A stretch of DNA of 56,683 nt from Xanthomonas maliensis (GTDB lineage: Bacteria > Pseudomonadota > Gammaproteobacteria > Xanthomonadales > Xanthomonadaceae). The DNA lies in the NCBI RefSeq assembly GCF_009192945.1, contig NZ_NSET01000063.1, forward strand, positions 1 through 56,683, given 5' to 3'. The notes beneath the pieces were generated by a model. The model did not search any database, was not told the DNA's origin, and saw only the letters and a program-made list of their open reading frames with translations. Made by a program: the position numbers and the translations under genes. This document shows positions 36,817-44,179 of this stretch, piece by piece (within the stretch, counting starts at the first letter, position 1; each line of letters begins with the position of its first letter).

Positions 36817-37914
36817 CTAGGAGGGCTCGGGAAAAATGGAGTCGAGCTGATTGCGTACTAGGCCAATGTAGTCGCCAGTGATGGGCTTGAATCGACCGGG
36901 ACGACCAGGGCGGGCAAGGTGATCGGAAATGATGCGAATAGAGCGTTCTTCGCCAACGGCATCGAGCAATGCGGTGAAGTGAGTGCCAACCTGAGTAGCC
37001 ATAAACTTGACCATGGCTTTGACGCTGGCATTGACCATGCGCTCCTTGACCTGTAGGCGCTCGAATTCGCCAATAACAAGGTCTTCAAGAACGGGGTATG
37101 CACCGCCGAAATAGCGAGCTGGATTGATGAGAGCATCAAGAGGAAGCTCGGTGCGCTTTGCGTAGAGGCGAAGCTCACAACGCGTATGGCCGCTATCGGG
37201 GTCGCCAAGCTGCTTGCCCTTCTCGTAGACATTGAGCTGCTTATGCCCCTTCTGGCCGACGTAAAGCGAGCACCCCTTATCACTGCCCATGTCATCGACA
37301 AAAGAGCCTTGAGGAGGACGTCCATTCATGGCGAATGCACCGGTCAGGTAGAGATCGTGAAAGTGATGGATATCGAAGGTCTCGCCGGTCAGATCATCGA
37401 CGGCAATATCGAGACGAGTGATGTGCGCGCCGAGATCGCTGGCCACCTGGTGGACGTGGCGCCAACTGGGGACGTGCTGGCAACCCTGACCTGAAAGAAC
37501 AAGGCAAACCTCACCGTCGTCAGTAATGCCAACCTTGCCGGCAACCTCGGATAGGCAATCAACGAGAGTTGCGCTACGTGGGTAACGACGATTCAAGGTG
37601 CGATCAAGCAAGGGGCCGCAGGCAATTGAGCCAGAGGTGCCAAAGACGTAATCAACGATGTCAGTCATCGTCATGCGACGGAACAGCTTCGCCGACTTGT
37701 CGGTGTCAAAAACGAGGGTGCAATAGTCAATCAGCGGGGCCGTGAGTGTGCTGATCTTCGGAGACTTTTGGCCCGTGTTACTGCTCGGGCCAGCCGGCTG
37801 CGCCGGCTCTGAGGCGTCACGTATCTCTGACTCACGGCCGGAAAAGTGGTGTGCTACCGAACCAGTACGCCCAGACCACAGGTCGCGTTCCCACTGAGCG
37901 ATCGACAGCGTCAC
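36817..37914 (-). CDS. Phage replication initiation protein (pII, rolling-circle type)
   Basis: pII nicks the plus-strand origin to start rolling-circle replication. The 365-residue protein has the replication-initiation-factor pattern: an N-terminal domain with ITRLDIAVDDLTGE (about residues 163-176) and FDIHHFHDLY, then DKGCSLYVGQKGHKQLNVYEKG with the tyrosines expected of a nicking enzyme, and TRCELRLYAK. The start is GTG 37914, overlapping the stop of the upstream small gene (GTGA), so expression is coupled to it. Confidence 0.9.
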   Translation of the reverse strand: MTLSIAQWERDLWSGRTGSVAHHFSGRESEIRDASEPAQPAGPSSNTGQKSPKISTLTAPLIDYCTLVFDTDKSAKLFRRMTMTDIVDYVFGTSGSIACGPLLDRTLNRRYPRSATLVDCLSEVAGKVGITDDGEVCLVLSGQGCQHVPSWRHVHQVASDLGAHITRLDIAVDDLTGETFDIHHFHDLYLTGAFAMNGRPPQGSFVDDMGSDKGCSLYVGQKGHKQLNVYEKGKQLGDPDSGHTRCELRLYAKRTELPLDALINPARYFGGAYPVLEDLVIGEFERLQVKERMVNASVKAMVKFMATQVGTHFTALLDAVGEERSIRIISDHLARPGRPGRFKPITGDYIGLVRNQLDSIFPEPS

Positions 37915-38072
37915 AGAGACACCGCCGGGGTGTTGCCGATGAGCTGGATGCGCTGGGCGATCATGGCCAGGTAGATTTCGACCAGGTCGGCATGGCCGAA
38001 CTCGCGCGCCCAGCTGAGCAGGTCAAACAAGATGAACAAATTGATTCCGGGGATTTCGACCAGGTCAGACAT
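37911..38072 (-). CDS. Phage small hypothetical protein, 53 residues
   Basis: The product (MSDLVEIPGINLFILFDLLS...) is short, with a hydrophobic central segment and an amphipathic helix. ATG 38072 overlaps the end of the upstream gene (AATGTCTGA) and its stop overlaps the GTG of pII. It is the middle of a three-gene coupled chain that leads into replication initiation. No function is recognisable. Confidence 0.65.
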   Translation of the reverse strand: MSDLVEIPGINLFILFDLLSWAREFGHADLVEIYLAMIAQRIQLIGNTPAVSL

Positions 38073-38241
38073 TGCGGCGCACCTCGCGCTTGGCATTGGC
38101 GACAAGGGCGAAGGCGCGGTAGTCGGAGTCGAGGAGAGCGAAGGAAGCCTGGCGGCGATAGACGACCAGGCCGATGGCGCAGCGCAGGTACGCGCACGCG
38201 ATAAGGACCAGCCAGATGGCCAAGATAATGTGATGCGTCAC
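38065..38241 (-). CDS. Phage small membrane protein, 58 residues
   Basis: A GTG at 38241 opens a 58-codon frame. It has an N-terminal membrane span (HHIILAIWLVLIACAYLRC), a second hydrophobic stretch (AIGLVVYRR) and a soluble basic tail ending AKREVRRNV. The stop overlaps the next gene start, which supports real translation. It is the first gene of the early operon, next to the operator region, and no ATG is available in frame. Confidence 0.6.
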   Translation of the reverse strand: MTHHIILAIWLVLIACAYLRCAIGLVVYRRQASFALLDSDYRAFALVANAKREVRRNV

Positions 38242-38273
38242 GTAATGTCCCCTTGTGCCTGTCCCCTACCCTG

Positions 38274-38363
38274 ACCCGGGGCCCCCGGGGGGTACCGGGG
38301 GGCGGGGTATCAGTCACTAACTGATACGACGAGCATGTAAACTGAGGACTGACACAGCTGTCA
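38274..38363. promoter_or_regulatory. Phage early control region: GC-rich inverted sequence and repressor-type operators
   Basis: The gap between the divergent early operon and repressor-like gene holds GTATCAGT-CACTA-ACTGATAC (38307-38327), a perfect 8-bp inverted repeat; TGACA-CAGC-TGTCA (38350-38363); and a further AACTGATA half-site at the repressor start (38370-38377). A GC-rich run at 38274-38304 can fold into a strong stem. The palindromes are well placed to be operators for the adjacent HTH protein. Confidence 0.7.
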
Positions 38364-38376
38364 ACTGGTAACTGAT

Positions 38377-38853
38377 ATGGACACTATAAATAAATTGCTT
38401 GACAACGCGCGGAAAACGTGTATCCGCGACAGTGATCGCGCAATAGCTCAGACGCTGGGTGTCACGGCGCAGTCAGTGTCTGTATGGCGCAAAGGCGGAA
38501 AGATCACCGATGCGCATCTGATGGCGCTAATCGCCCTGGCTCAGGCTGACCCTGCCCTTGCGGTCAAAGTGCGCGAAGAGGAAGCCAGCTCACCGGTTGA
38601 GCGGAAGGCGTGGAGTGCGCTGTGGGACAGACTGTCCCCGGTCACCACGGTGATCGGGGCAGTAGGCGTGATCGCTCTGGGAATACACGCAGGAGCGCAT
38701 GACGGGCTGATGGCGGCGCTCTCGCCTGCCGCCATAACGACTACCTTCTATACATTATGCGAAGTTCGCTGTATTGACGCTGCTGTGCGCCCTGGCGGCC
38801 TATCACTGCTGGTCCCTCAACAAGCGGACTCGGCAATGAAGCTAGACACCTGA
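38377..38853 (+). CDS. Repressor-like HTH membrane protein, C-terminus altered by integration
   Basis: The N-terminal part has a helix-turn-helix (DRAIAQTLGVTAQSVSVWRK, about residues 19-38), as in phage immunity repressors. A hydrophobic segment follows (TTVIGAVGVIALGIHA, about 88-105), suggesting membrane anchoring. The frame runs into the prophage right junction (dif centre at 38749). Past that point it reads EVRCIDAAVRPGGL... to a stop at 38851, a hydrophilic tail. In circular phage the frame would instead read EVLLLTLLCGLTAYHCW..., encoded at the left prophage end and followed by a terminator. The integrated gene therefore makes a different C-terminus of 34 residues after FYTLCEV. ATG 38377 lies just after operator-like palindromes. 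Confidence 0.8.
   Translation: MDTINKLLDNARKTCIRDSDRAIAQTLGVTAQSVSVWRKGGKITDAHLMALIALAQADPALAVKVREEEASSPVERKAWSALWDRLSPVTTVIGAVGVIALGIHAGAHDGLMAALSPAAITTTFYTLCEVRCIDAAVRPGGLSLLVPQQADSAMKLDT
38743..38849 (+). repeat. Prophage right junction (half dif) and relic of the phage repressor tail
   Basis: TATACA (38749-38754) and TTATGCGAAGT (38755-38765) equal the centre and XerC arm of dif; the other arm is degenerate (phage side). The following about 84 bp resembles the left copy, including an AAYHCWSLNKRTRQ coding trace and stop at 38837-38839. Seven bases instead of six lie between GAAGT and ATTGACG, so the trace is out of frame with the resident repressor. It looks like the end of an earlier related prophage. 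From 38850 to 39091 I see no gene. Confidence 0.85.
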
Positions 38854-39091
38854 TTGCCGCGCAGGAAATGCCCCCGTTCCCGCAGACATACACCCCATTT
38901 GCCGCGGACATACGCCGCACATTTCTCGGAGCCTGGACAAGTCGCCCCAGCTTTGATGGAACGACGCAAAAAACGCCCCGGAGTTGACCGGAACAACCGC
39001 CAGTACTGAGATCTGGACCTTAAGTTCCAGCAGCGCTGTTCCATAGGACGACAAGTTCCTGCAGCTCTGGACCTGGTTCATCAGCGAGCTT

Positions 39092-39268
39092 CTATCGCTT
39101 TGCGGCTGCTTCGATCGCAGCGTGTGCGCGCGCCATCACTTGGTCGTGCGAAATCGTCGGCCGCGTGTTGGCCAGGGCGCGCTTGATCTTCGCCCGGAAC
39201 CACCAGTCGTAGTCCTCGGCGGCTTCGGTCGACTCAAATTCGGAAACACGGGGATCGAGCTTGGCCAT
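39092..39268 (-). CDS. RelB/StbD-type antitoxin, apparently without toxin
   Basis: The 58-residue protein (MAKLDPRVSEFESTEAAEDY...) matches the short antitoxins that start AKLDPRVSEF and contain YDxWFRAKI and HDEVMA-like segments; here DWWFRAKIKRAL and ISHDQVMARAHA are seen. In related bacteria it is followed directly by a ParE/RelE-like toxin gene. The 240 bp downstream, up to the prophage junction, show no toxin frame. The toxin was probably lost when this flank was rearranged. ATG 39268 starts the conserved MAKLDPRV. Confidence 0.75.
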   Translation of the reverse strand: MAKLDPRVSEFESTEAAEDYDWWFRAKIKRALANTRPTISHDQVMARAHAAIEAAAKR

Positions 39269-39351
39269 GTTTACTCCAGGATGGAACGAAGGAAAAGCTG
39301 CCCCGGATTCGCCAAGATGGCATACCGTTGTCGGTCTGGTGTTCCCAGACC

Positions 39352-39711
39352 TTAGTAGAAGTCACTGCGGCTTTGTTGGTAGCTCTCGAAGGCTTGCTCG
39401 ATCTCAGTATCAGTGGGATCTCGGTAGATCGAGCCACTGGACTGTTGCAATCGATGAGTGACACGGTACCAGCCCCGAAAATCGTCGAAGGAAAAGACGA
39501 AGCCCGACTTGGCAACAACCTCCTCTGGAGGAAGCACAGGTTCATCCTTTAGCCTTTTCACCACGCCAGCCGCAGCATCTGCTGTCGCGATTGCTGTGCC
39601 CTCGCCTTTATCAAGATGGAGGGAAAACGTTGCAGCCCATACATGAGGCACAGCCTGAGACAACAGCCATGATCGGTACTGCGGATCTAGTTCGTCTGCG
39701 AGGTCATTCAT
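39352..39711 (-). CDS. Hypothetical protein, 119 residues
   Basis: The product begins MNDLADELDPQYRSWLLSQA and contains HVWAATFSLHLDKGEG and FSFDDFRGWYRVTHRL, with an acidic helical C-terminus. Composition and lack of Arg/Pro bias look like real coding sequence. It lies about 80 nt upstream of the antitoxin gene on the same strand and about 36 nt downstream of the exonuclease gene. I do not recognise the family. Confidence 0.65.
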   Translation of the reverse strand: MNDLADELDPQYRSWLLSQAVPHVWAATFSLHLDKGEGTAIATADAAAGVVKRLKDEPVLPPEEVVAKSGFVFSFDDFRGWYRVTHRLQQSSGSIYRDPTDTEIEQAFESYQQSRSDFY

Positions 39712-39747
39712 GCCGCTTCTCTCTCCCCACGGTTCTGCTTACGATGG

Positions 39748-40302
39748 TTAGCTAGGGTGTGCGCTTACTCGTGCCATAGCATCAACGCCCCATGCTGGGC
39801 ATGGCACGCGACCGGTAGAGACATGCCATGCCACTCGCAGTGCTTCTGCATCGACCAAGGCATGATGTCGTCTGGACTGAACTGCAGGATGAGCCTCAAA
39901 GTAGGCTTCCACCAATGTCGCCGTCTGCCTGTCGTGAATGATCTGCACATCCACTGCTCGAGGTGTCGGGCCGCACGCAGAGACTTGGGTATCGGGTAGA
40001 TCGAAGCCCGCGAGCACGTAGTGCAGAAGCTGAAGATCGTTGGCGTAGTCCGCAAAGATCAGTGGAGCACTTGCGGAGTTGAGAAAACCGCGTAAGCGTC
40101 TGGTCATCGCTTGATCCGTCAAGACCGACTGGTCCCGATCCAGCAGTGGATACACGACGCTGCGAACGAAGTCAGTCGGGCGCGCCGGCAAGATCTCTCG
40201 CTCGGCGTAGAGGTAGTCAATGCCGCTCTCAGCCACGAGAGCGATGCTAACGAGCTCAGAGCCTATGGTATCGGCCCATTCGGTATCGAGAAAGAAGCGC
40301 AT
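39748..40302 (-). CDS. RNase AS-like 3'-5' exoribonuclease (Rv2179c type)
   Basis: The 184-residue protein starts MRFFLDTEW, giving the first two acidic residues (Asp6, Glu8) of the DEDD exonuclease site. FADYANDLQLL supplies the second-motif aspartate and HHALVDAEALR the His-x4-Asp of the DEDDh third motif. The compact size and FLDTEW start match the Rv2179c/RNase AS group, which trims A-tailed RNA, rather than the larger DnaQ proofreaders. It sits in an accessory island, so a defence or RNA-processing role is possible. The start ATG 40302 is preferred over an adjacent TTG. Confidence 0.8.
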   Translation of the reverse strand: MRFFLDTEWADTIGSELVSIALVAESGIDYLYAEREILPARPTDFVRSVVYPLLDRDQSVLTDQAMTRRLRGFLNSASAPLIFADYANDLQLLHYVLAGFDLPDTQVSACGPTPRAVDVQIIHDRQTATLVEAYFEAHPAVQSRRHHALVDAEALRVAWHVSTGRVPCPAWGVDAMARVSAHPS

Positions 40303-40365
40303 CAATTAAAAGCTTGGACGTAAGCAGGCACAGTTCGACGCATCAGCTGCGGCGACGCGAAAAGA

Positions 40366-40458
40366 TGGTGCCCCTGGCCGGGCTCGAACCGGCACTTGCC
40401 GCTTATCTGGCGCTGACGGGATATAAATCCGCTGCTCTACCAATTGAGCTACAGGGGC
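40366..40458 (-). tRNA. Unusual tRNA with long variable arm, apparent anticodon UAU
   Basis: The minus strand has a perfect 7-bp acceptor stem (GCCCCTG/CAGGGGC), D-arm GCTC-AATTGGTA-GAGC, T-arm GCCGG-TTCGAGC-CCGGC, discriminator A and an encoded CCA. The variable region is 22 nt, as in class II tRNAs. The anticodon arm GCGGA-TTTATAT-CCCGT has a G.U pair at its top and an A/C mismatch at the loop, leaving UAU in the anticodon place, which would read the rare Ile codon AUA. Ile tRNAs are normally class I, so isotype is uncertain. Total length is 93 nt with CCA. Confidence 0.75.
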
Positions 40459-40546
40459 GTGATCGTTGCGATCACGCCGGTATTCGAAAGCCGGGCTCGT
40501 AGCGGTGGTAGGCACTCATGGCTTGAGCATACCATGCGCTTGTTGT

Positions 40547-41446
40547 CTAACGTGGGGCGCGGCGCGACTTGCGTGCCGCCGGTGCGGCCGACTTCTGGCG
40601 TGACGTGGGCCTCGCTGAGACGGTACGTTGTAACTCTGCTGCCAGGGTGTCGGCTCGAGCTCGCTCGACGGCAGCTTCTCGTAGCGCCTCAGCCAATGCC
40701 TGACGGGTACTGTCTTCTTGCTGGCGAGCGTGCTGTTCAAACGTCTGACGCTCCCGTTGTGCGCTCGTAAGTTGCTTTAGAAGTGCCTGAGCTTCCTGTC
40801 GTGCCCGATCGATCTCTGCATGCGCCCTATCTTCAATTGCGCGCACGTGGTCGGCCTGACGATTGCGCTCGACGGTGATCACTGCCTCACGCTCGCTGTA
40901 GCGGCCCTGCAGCACACCAACCTCTTGTTCCATCTGGGTGCAGCGATCACGCAAGTCTTCGCGTTGCGTGGTCAGGTCGGCAATTTGAGTAAGCTGTTGA
41001 TCGCACAAGCGCTGGAGATCGGCCAGCCGCTGTTCGGCGACAACCAGCGACTGCCGAGCTTGGTCGGCAGCAGCGGTATGCTGGTGAATCTGCGCTTGCC
41101 AAGCGGCCTCCCGATTACCGAAGTCATCTTCTAGCGCGACGAGGTTGGCACGCTGTTGAGCCAGCTGGTCGTCAGCGTGGCGCTGTGCTGCTGCCAGCGC
41201 GTGCTCCCACCATTGTGAGGCTAAGGTCGCCAGCTCTGCAGGGGCATTGGGTAGCTCAAGTTTGACCTGCTGCGCGGTTAGCCGCGCACCCAATCCTCTC
41301 CACCAGGTTTCCAGCCAGCGAACCACGGTGTTGGGCGAGCCAGTGCCAAGATGAGCTCGGATGCGTTCCACGGTCGGACGTTCGCCCAGCGCGACAAGCG
41401 CGTCGGCGGCGGCGTGAACATCTGATTCTGTGATGCCTCTGGCCAT
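40547..41446 (-). CDS. KfrA-like DNA-binding coiled-coil protein
   Basis: KfrA-type proteins bind DNA through an N-terminal domain and form long coiled coils; on plasmids they act in repression and stability. The 299-residue protein begins MARGITESDVHAAADALVAL and continues GERPTVERIRAHLGTGSPNTV, the typical KfrA_N winged-helix region. From about residue 90 to 280 it is a continuous Gln/Arg/Glu-rich heptad-like coiled coil, ending in a basic tail. ATG 41446 has GGGAGGCACTTCA upstream. It is divergent from the integrase gene, with a 104-bp shared control region. Confidence 0.85.
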   Translation of the reverse strand: MARGITESDVHAAADALVALGERPTVERIRAHLGTGSPNTVVRWLETWWRGLGARLTAQQVKLELPNAPAELATLASQWWEHALAAAQRHADDQLAQQRANLVALEDDFGNREAAWQAQIHQHTAAADQARQSLVVAEQRLADLQRLCDQQLTQIADLTTQREDLRDRCTQMEQEVGVLQGRYSEREAVITVERNRQADHVRAIEDRAHAEIDRARQEAQALLKQLTSAQRERQTFEQHARQQEDSTRQALAEALREAAVERARADTLAAELQRTVSARPTSRQKSAAPAARKSRRAPR

Positions 41447-41550
41447 TGAAGTGCCTCCCGGATTGGCGCCCTGCCCTGCAGTTGACGTACTCGCGATAAG
41501 TGATGATTATCGCGGGTATAAGCTCTATTTCGTAGTATAAATTACATAGT

Positions 41551-42636
41551 ATGAAAGATAATTCTACGATTCCCGTTCTCGCCGCGACGGCCGCCAACCT
41601 GGTGCTACCGGAACAGCTGGCCCAGCAGGCCGCCGATGCGGTGCGTGAGCTGCTGGCCGAAGCAGCCGCGGAAAACACCACCCGCAGCTACACCAGTGCC
41701 CTGCGCTACTGGGCTGGCTGGCACGCAGCGCGCTACGGCATTGAGCTCGCACTGCCGGTGCCCGAAGCCACCGTGCTGCAGTTCGTGGTCGATCACGTGC
41801 AGCGCCGCTCGGCCGAGGGTGAATTGGCTTGGGAACTGCCGACGGCCATCGACCAGGCGTTGGTGGCCGCTGGCCTCAAGGCCAAGCTTGGGCCCTGGAC
41901 CTTGGCCACCGTACGCCATCGCGTTGCGGTCCTGTCCACGGCACACCGGCTTAAGCAAGTCAGCAATCCTTGCGAGCAGCCTGCGATTCGGACCGTGCTC
42001 AGCCGGGCCGCCCGGGCCGCTGTCAAACGCGGTGAGCGCCCACGTAAGAAGACAGCCATCACCCTGCCCGAGCTGGCGGCGCTGCTGGCCACCTGCGACG
42101 ACAGTTTGGAAGGGATACGTGATCGTGCCCTGCTCTGCTTTGGGTTTGCCAGCGGGGGCCGCCGGCGCAGTGAGATCGCCGCTGCCGACCTGCGCGACCT
42201 GCGTCGGATCGGCGAGGCGGGCTATATCTACCGCCTGGAGCACAGCAAGACCCAGCAAGCCGGCGTCACCGCAACCTCGACGCCGGACAAGCCGGTGCTG
42301 GATCGGGCTGCCCTCGCACTGCAGGATTGGCTGGAGGCGTCCGGGATCACCGAGGGGGCGATTTTCCGGAGGTTATGGAAACAACGCGTGGGCCCTGCCC
42401 TGTCCCCCGCCGCGGTAGGCGAGATCGTGCAGCGGCGGGCGCGCCTCGCAGGGCTGGAGGGAGATTTTGGCGGACACAGCCTGCGGTCGGGGTTCGTGAC
42501 CGAGGCCAGCCGGCAGGGCGTGGCGCTGCCAGCGATCATGCAGCTGACCGAGCACCGGTCGGTGTCCAGCGTTGTGGGATATTTTCAGGCCGGCGGAGCC
42601 ACAGCTAACCCCGCTGCTCGACTGCTTGAAGACTGA
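41551..42636 (+). CDS. Tyrosine recombinase/integrase
   Basis: The 361-residue protein has an N-terminal SAM-like core-binding domain (ENTTRSYTSALRYWAGWHA) and a C-terminal catalytic domain. Catalytic residues are visible: Arg in FASGGRRRSEI (about 205), His-x-x-Arg in GGHSLRSGF (309/312), His in TEHRS (335) and the nucleophilic Tyr in VVGYFQ (344). It is divergent from the KfrA-like gene, about 1 kb from the unusual tRNA. It probably belongs to a mobile element that used a target in this region. No strong ribosome-binding site precedes ATG 41551. Confidence 0.93.
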   Translation: MKDNSTIPVLAATAANLVLPEQLAQQAADAVRELLAEAAAENTTRSYTSALRYWAGWHAARYGIELALPVPEATVLQFVVDHVQRRSAEGELAWELPTAIDQALVAAGLKAKLGPWTLATVRHRVAVLSTAHRLKQVSNPCEQPAIRTVLSRAARAAVKRGERPRKKTAITLPELAALLATCDDSLEGIRDRALLCFGFASGGRRRSEIAAADLRDLRRIGEAGYIYRLEHSKTQQAGVTATSTPDKPVLDRAALALQDWLEASGITEGAIFRRLWKQRVGPALSPAAVGEIVQRRARLAGLEGDFGGHSLRSGFVTEASRQGVALPAIMQLTEHRSVSSVVGYFQAGGATANPAARLLED

Positions 42637-42659
42637 AGGGCGACGCTATTAAGGCTCGT

Positions 42660-42836
42660 CGATGGAGCAGGTGCCACAGTCCGGACAGGCCGCTGCTGGT
42701 TCCGGTCGCTGTCGCCCTGTCCTCCTTGATGGCCATGACCGACCACCGCTCGGCGGCCAGTGTCATTGGCCATTATCAGCACGGTCGTGTGTCCCACAAT
42801 CCGGCAGCGCAGCTGCTGGAGGAGCCCTGTCCGCCC
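42660..42836 (+). pseudogene. Relic of a second integrase C-terminus
   Basis: MAMTDHRSAASVIGHYQ (from about 42729), then NPAAQLLEE, parallels the end of the intact integrase just upstream (TEHRSVSSVVGYFQ then NPAARLLED). Upstream of this fragment the frame does not resemble an integrase. It is thus only the last part of a related but different recombinase. The rest of the 350-bp gap (42637-42987) shows no gene. Confidence 0.7.
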
Positions 42837-42987
42837 ACGGCTGGGGCACTCGCTGCCGCCGTTGACGTTGGATTGCTGTGGATGAAGGTGTGGCGGCTCG
42901 AGCGTATGCCGGCCGCAGTACAATCGGTCTGGGCACCATGTGCGCGGAGTTCGCACTGAAGGGGGAGAGGTGGATCCATCGGGTTTC

Positions 42988-44094
42988 ATGCATCAGTACT
43001 ACGACTGGAATGCGTTCGAGCGGTTCATAAAGGAGCTTCATGCCGCCGACGGGGATGTCATCGTCCAGCACAATGTCACCGAAGTTGATCGGTATGGTGC
43101 AAAGCGGCAGATTGACGTCAAAATCGTTCGAAAATCCCCGCTCTACACCCTCACTACGCTGGTGGAATGCAAGCGCTGGAAGGAGCCCGTTGGGCGTGAC
43201 CGTGTCGACGTGCTTGCTGCCAGCCTGGAAGGCTTGGCAGCCAATCACGGTGCCATATTCACGACCACGGGGTTTGAGGAAGGAGCGGTCGCGTATGCCC
43301 GTAGTAAGGGCATTGAGCTGTACCTAGTTCGTGATCTATCTGATCAGGAGTGGGGACTGCCGGGCAGGCACCTGCATTTCCATCTGCATATGGCCGCGGC
43401 CGAACTGCGAAATGTACAGTTCGCTGCAGCCGCCATTCCACTGATCGACGAGTTAGAGCCGGATTTTAAGTTGCACATCGATCTTCGGCCCGAAAAGGCA
43501 CTGGATCCTCAATTCGATCTGTTTTCAACCCGCACAGGGGAACGCGGCGCGAGCTTGGTCAGTCTGTTGGGCGAGGCTCATCGCCTGCTTCTATCATTTG
43601 TCAGCCAGCTTAAACCGGCGCGTGACTGGTCACAGCGCGGAATACTTCAACTGTCCGCCCGTGCTGAACTTGACCTCACTGCCACACCTTTCTGCCAATT
43701 GCGGCTACAGAAGGCAGCCGTTCGCATTGAGCGCGTGGGCTTTGAGTTCATTACCCACATAAGCCGATCGGAAATCAGCGTGGATCGTGGCGCGAGCCTT
43801 GATTTTGCTGTAATGGTCGAGAGCTTCGTCAGCGAGCAGCGGTTGATCGCCCAGCGCGGAAAGCAGGATTCTCGAATTCACATGCATGCGCATCAGCCGG
43901 ATACCTCGACCGACGCGCCGCTGGAGAATGGAAGCATCTTCAGGATGGGTTGCTCCCCCTGGACGGGCCTCGGTGCGGAGGTGCCCGCCGAGCGCATGGC
44001 CATCGGCGATCTACTCTGCGCGGTGGTTAGCCCTGATGCGGCGCTGCCAGGACTGACGCTGAAGATAGGGTCTGATCTGCACGCAAGCCGGTGA
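42988..44094 (+). CDS. Mrr-like restriction endonuclease-fold protein
   Basis: The N-terminal part has the PD-(D/E)XK pattern of Mrr-type nucleases: IVQHNVTEVDRYGAKRQIDV (Asp about 44), then LVECKRWKEPVGRDRVD (Glu-x-Lys about 60-62) and AANHGAIFTTTGFEEGAVAY. Mrr-cat proteins cleave modified or foreign DNA. The remaining 240 residues are a separate domain that I cannot name. The protein has 368 residues from ATG 42988; GTG 42970 and GTG 42940 are alternative starts. It lies 86 nt upstream of the TrlF-like gene on the same strand, probably as one operon. GC content is visibly lower than in the NRPS region, which suggests transfer. Confidence 0.8.
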   Translation: MHQYYDWNAFERFIKELHAADGDVIVQHNVTEVDRYGAKRQIDVKIVRKSPLYTLTTLVECKRWKEPVGRDRVDVLAASLEGLAANHGAIFTTTGFEEGAVAYARSKGIELYLVRDLSDQEWGLPGRHLHFHLHMAAAELRNVQFAAAAIPLIDELEPDFKLHIDLRPEKALDPQFDLFSTRTGERGASLVSLLGEAHRLLLSFVSQLKPARDWSQRGILQLSARAELDLTATPFCQLRLQKAAVRIERVGFEFITHISRSEISVDRGASLDFAVMVESFVSEQRLIAQRGKQDSRIHMHAHQPDTSTDAPLENGSIFRMGCSPWTGLGAEVPAERMAIGDLLCAVVSPDAALPGLTLKIGSDLHASR

Positions 44095-44179
44095 AGTCCG
44101 CGCAGGCGCATCTGCTTGGCCTCGTCCGGCGCGACACGTTGGCACCGATATACAACTACGAGAACAGGGGGGTTCAGTG

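Larger units (their letters stand above)
32011..38748. mobile_element. Filamentous prophage of Cf/phiLf type integrated at dif
   Basis: About 6.7 kb between two dif-like sites carries a full inovirus gene set: replication initiator, ssDNA-binding protein, small coat proteins, major coat pVIII, adhesin pIII, pVI and Zot/pI on the minus strand, and a divergent repressor-like gene. No phage integrase is present, as expected for phages that borrow host XerCD. The left junction has an intact dif. The right junction keeps only the centre and XerC arm, and its XerD-side arm is degenerate phage sequence. All structural genes appear intact, so the phage may be productive. Confidence 0.93.

Noticed and set aside
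40314..40502. Plus-strand frame reading MVPLAGLEPALAAYLALTG
   Set aside because: This is the usual false translation of the strand opposite a tRNA gene.
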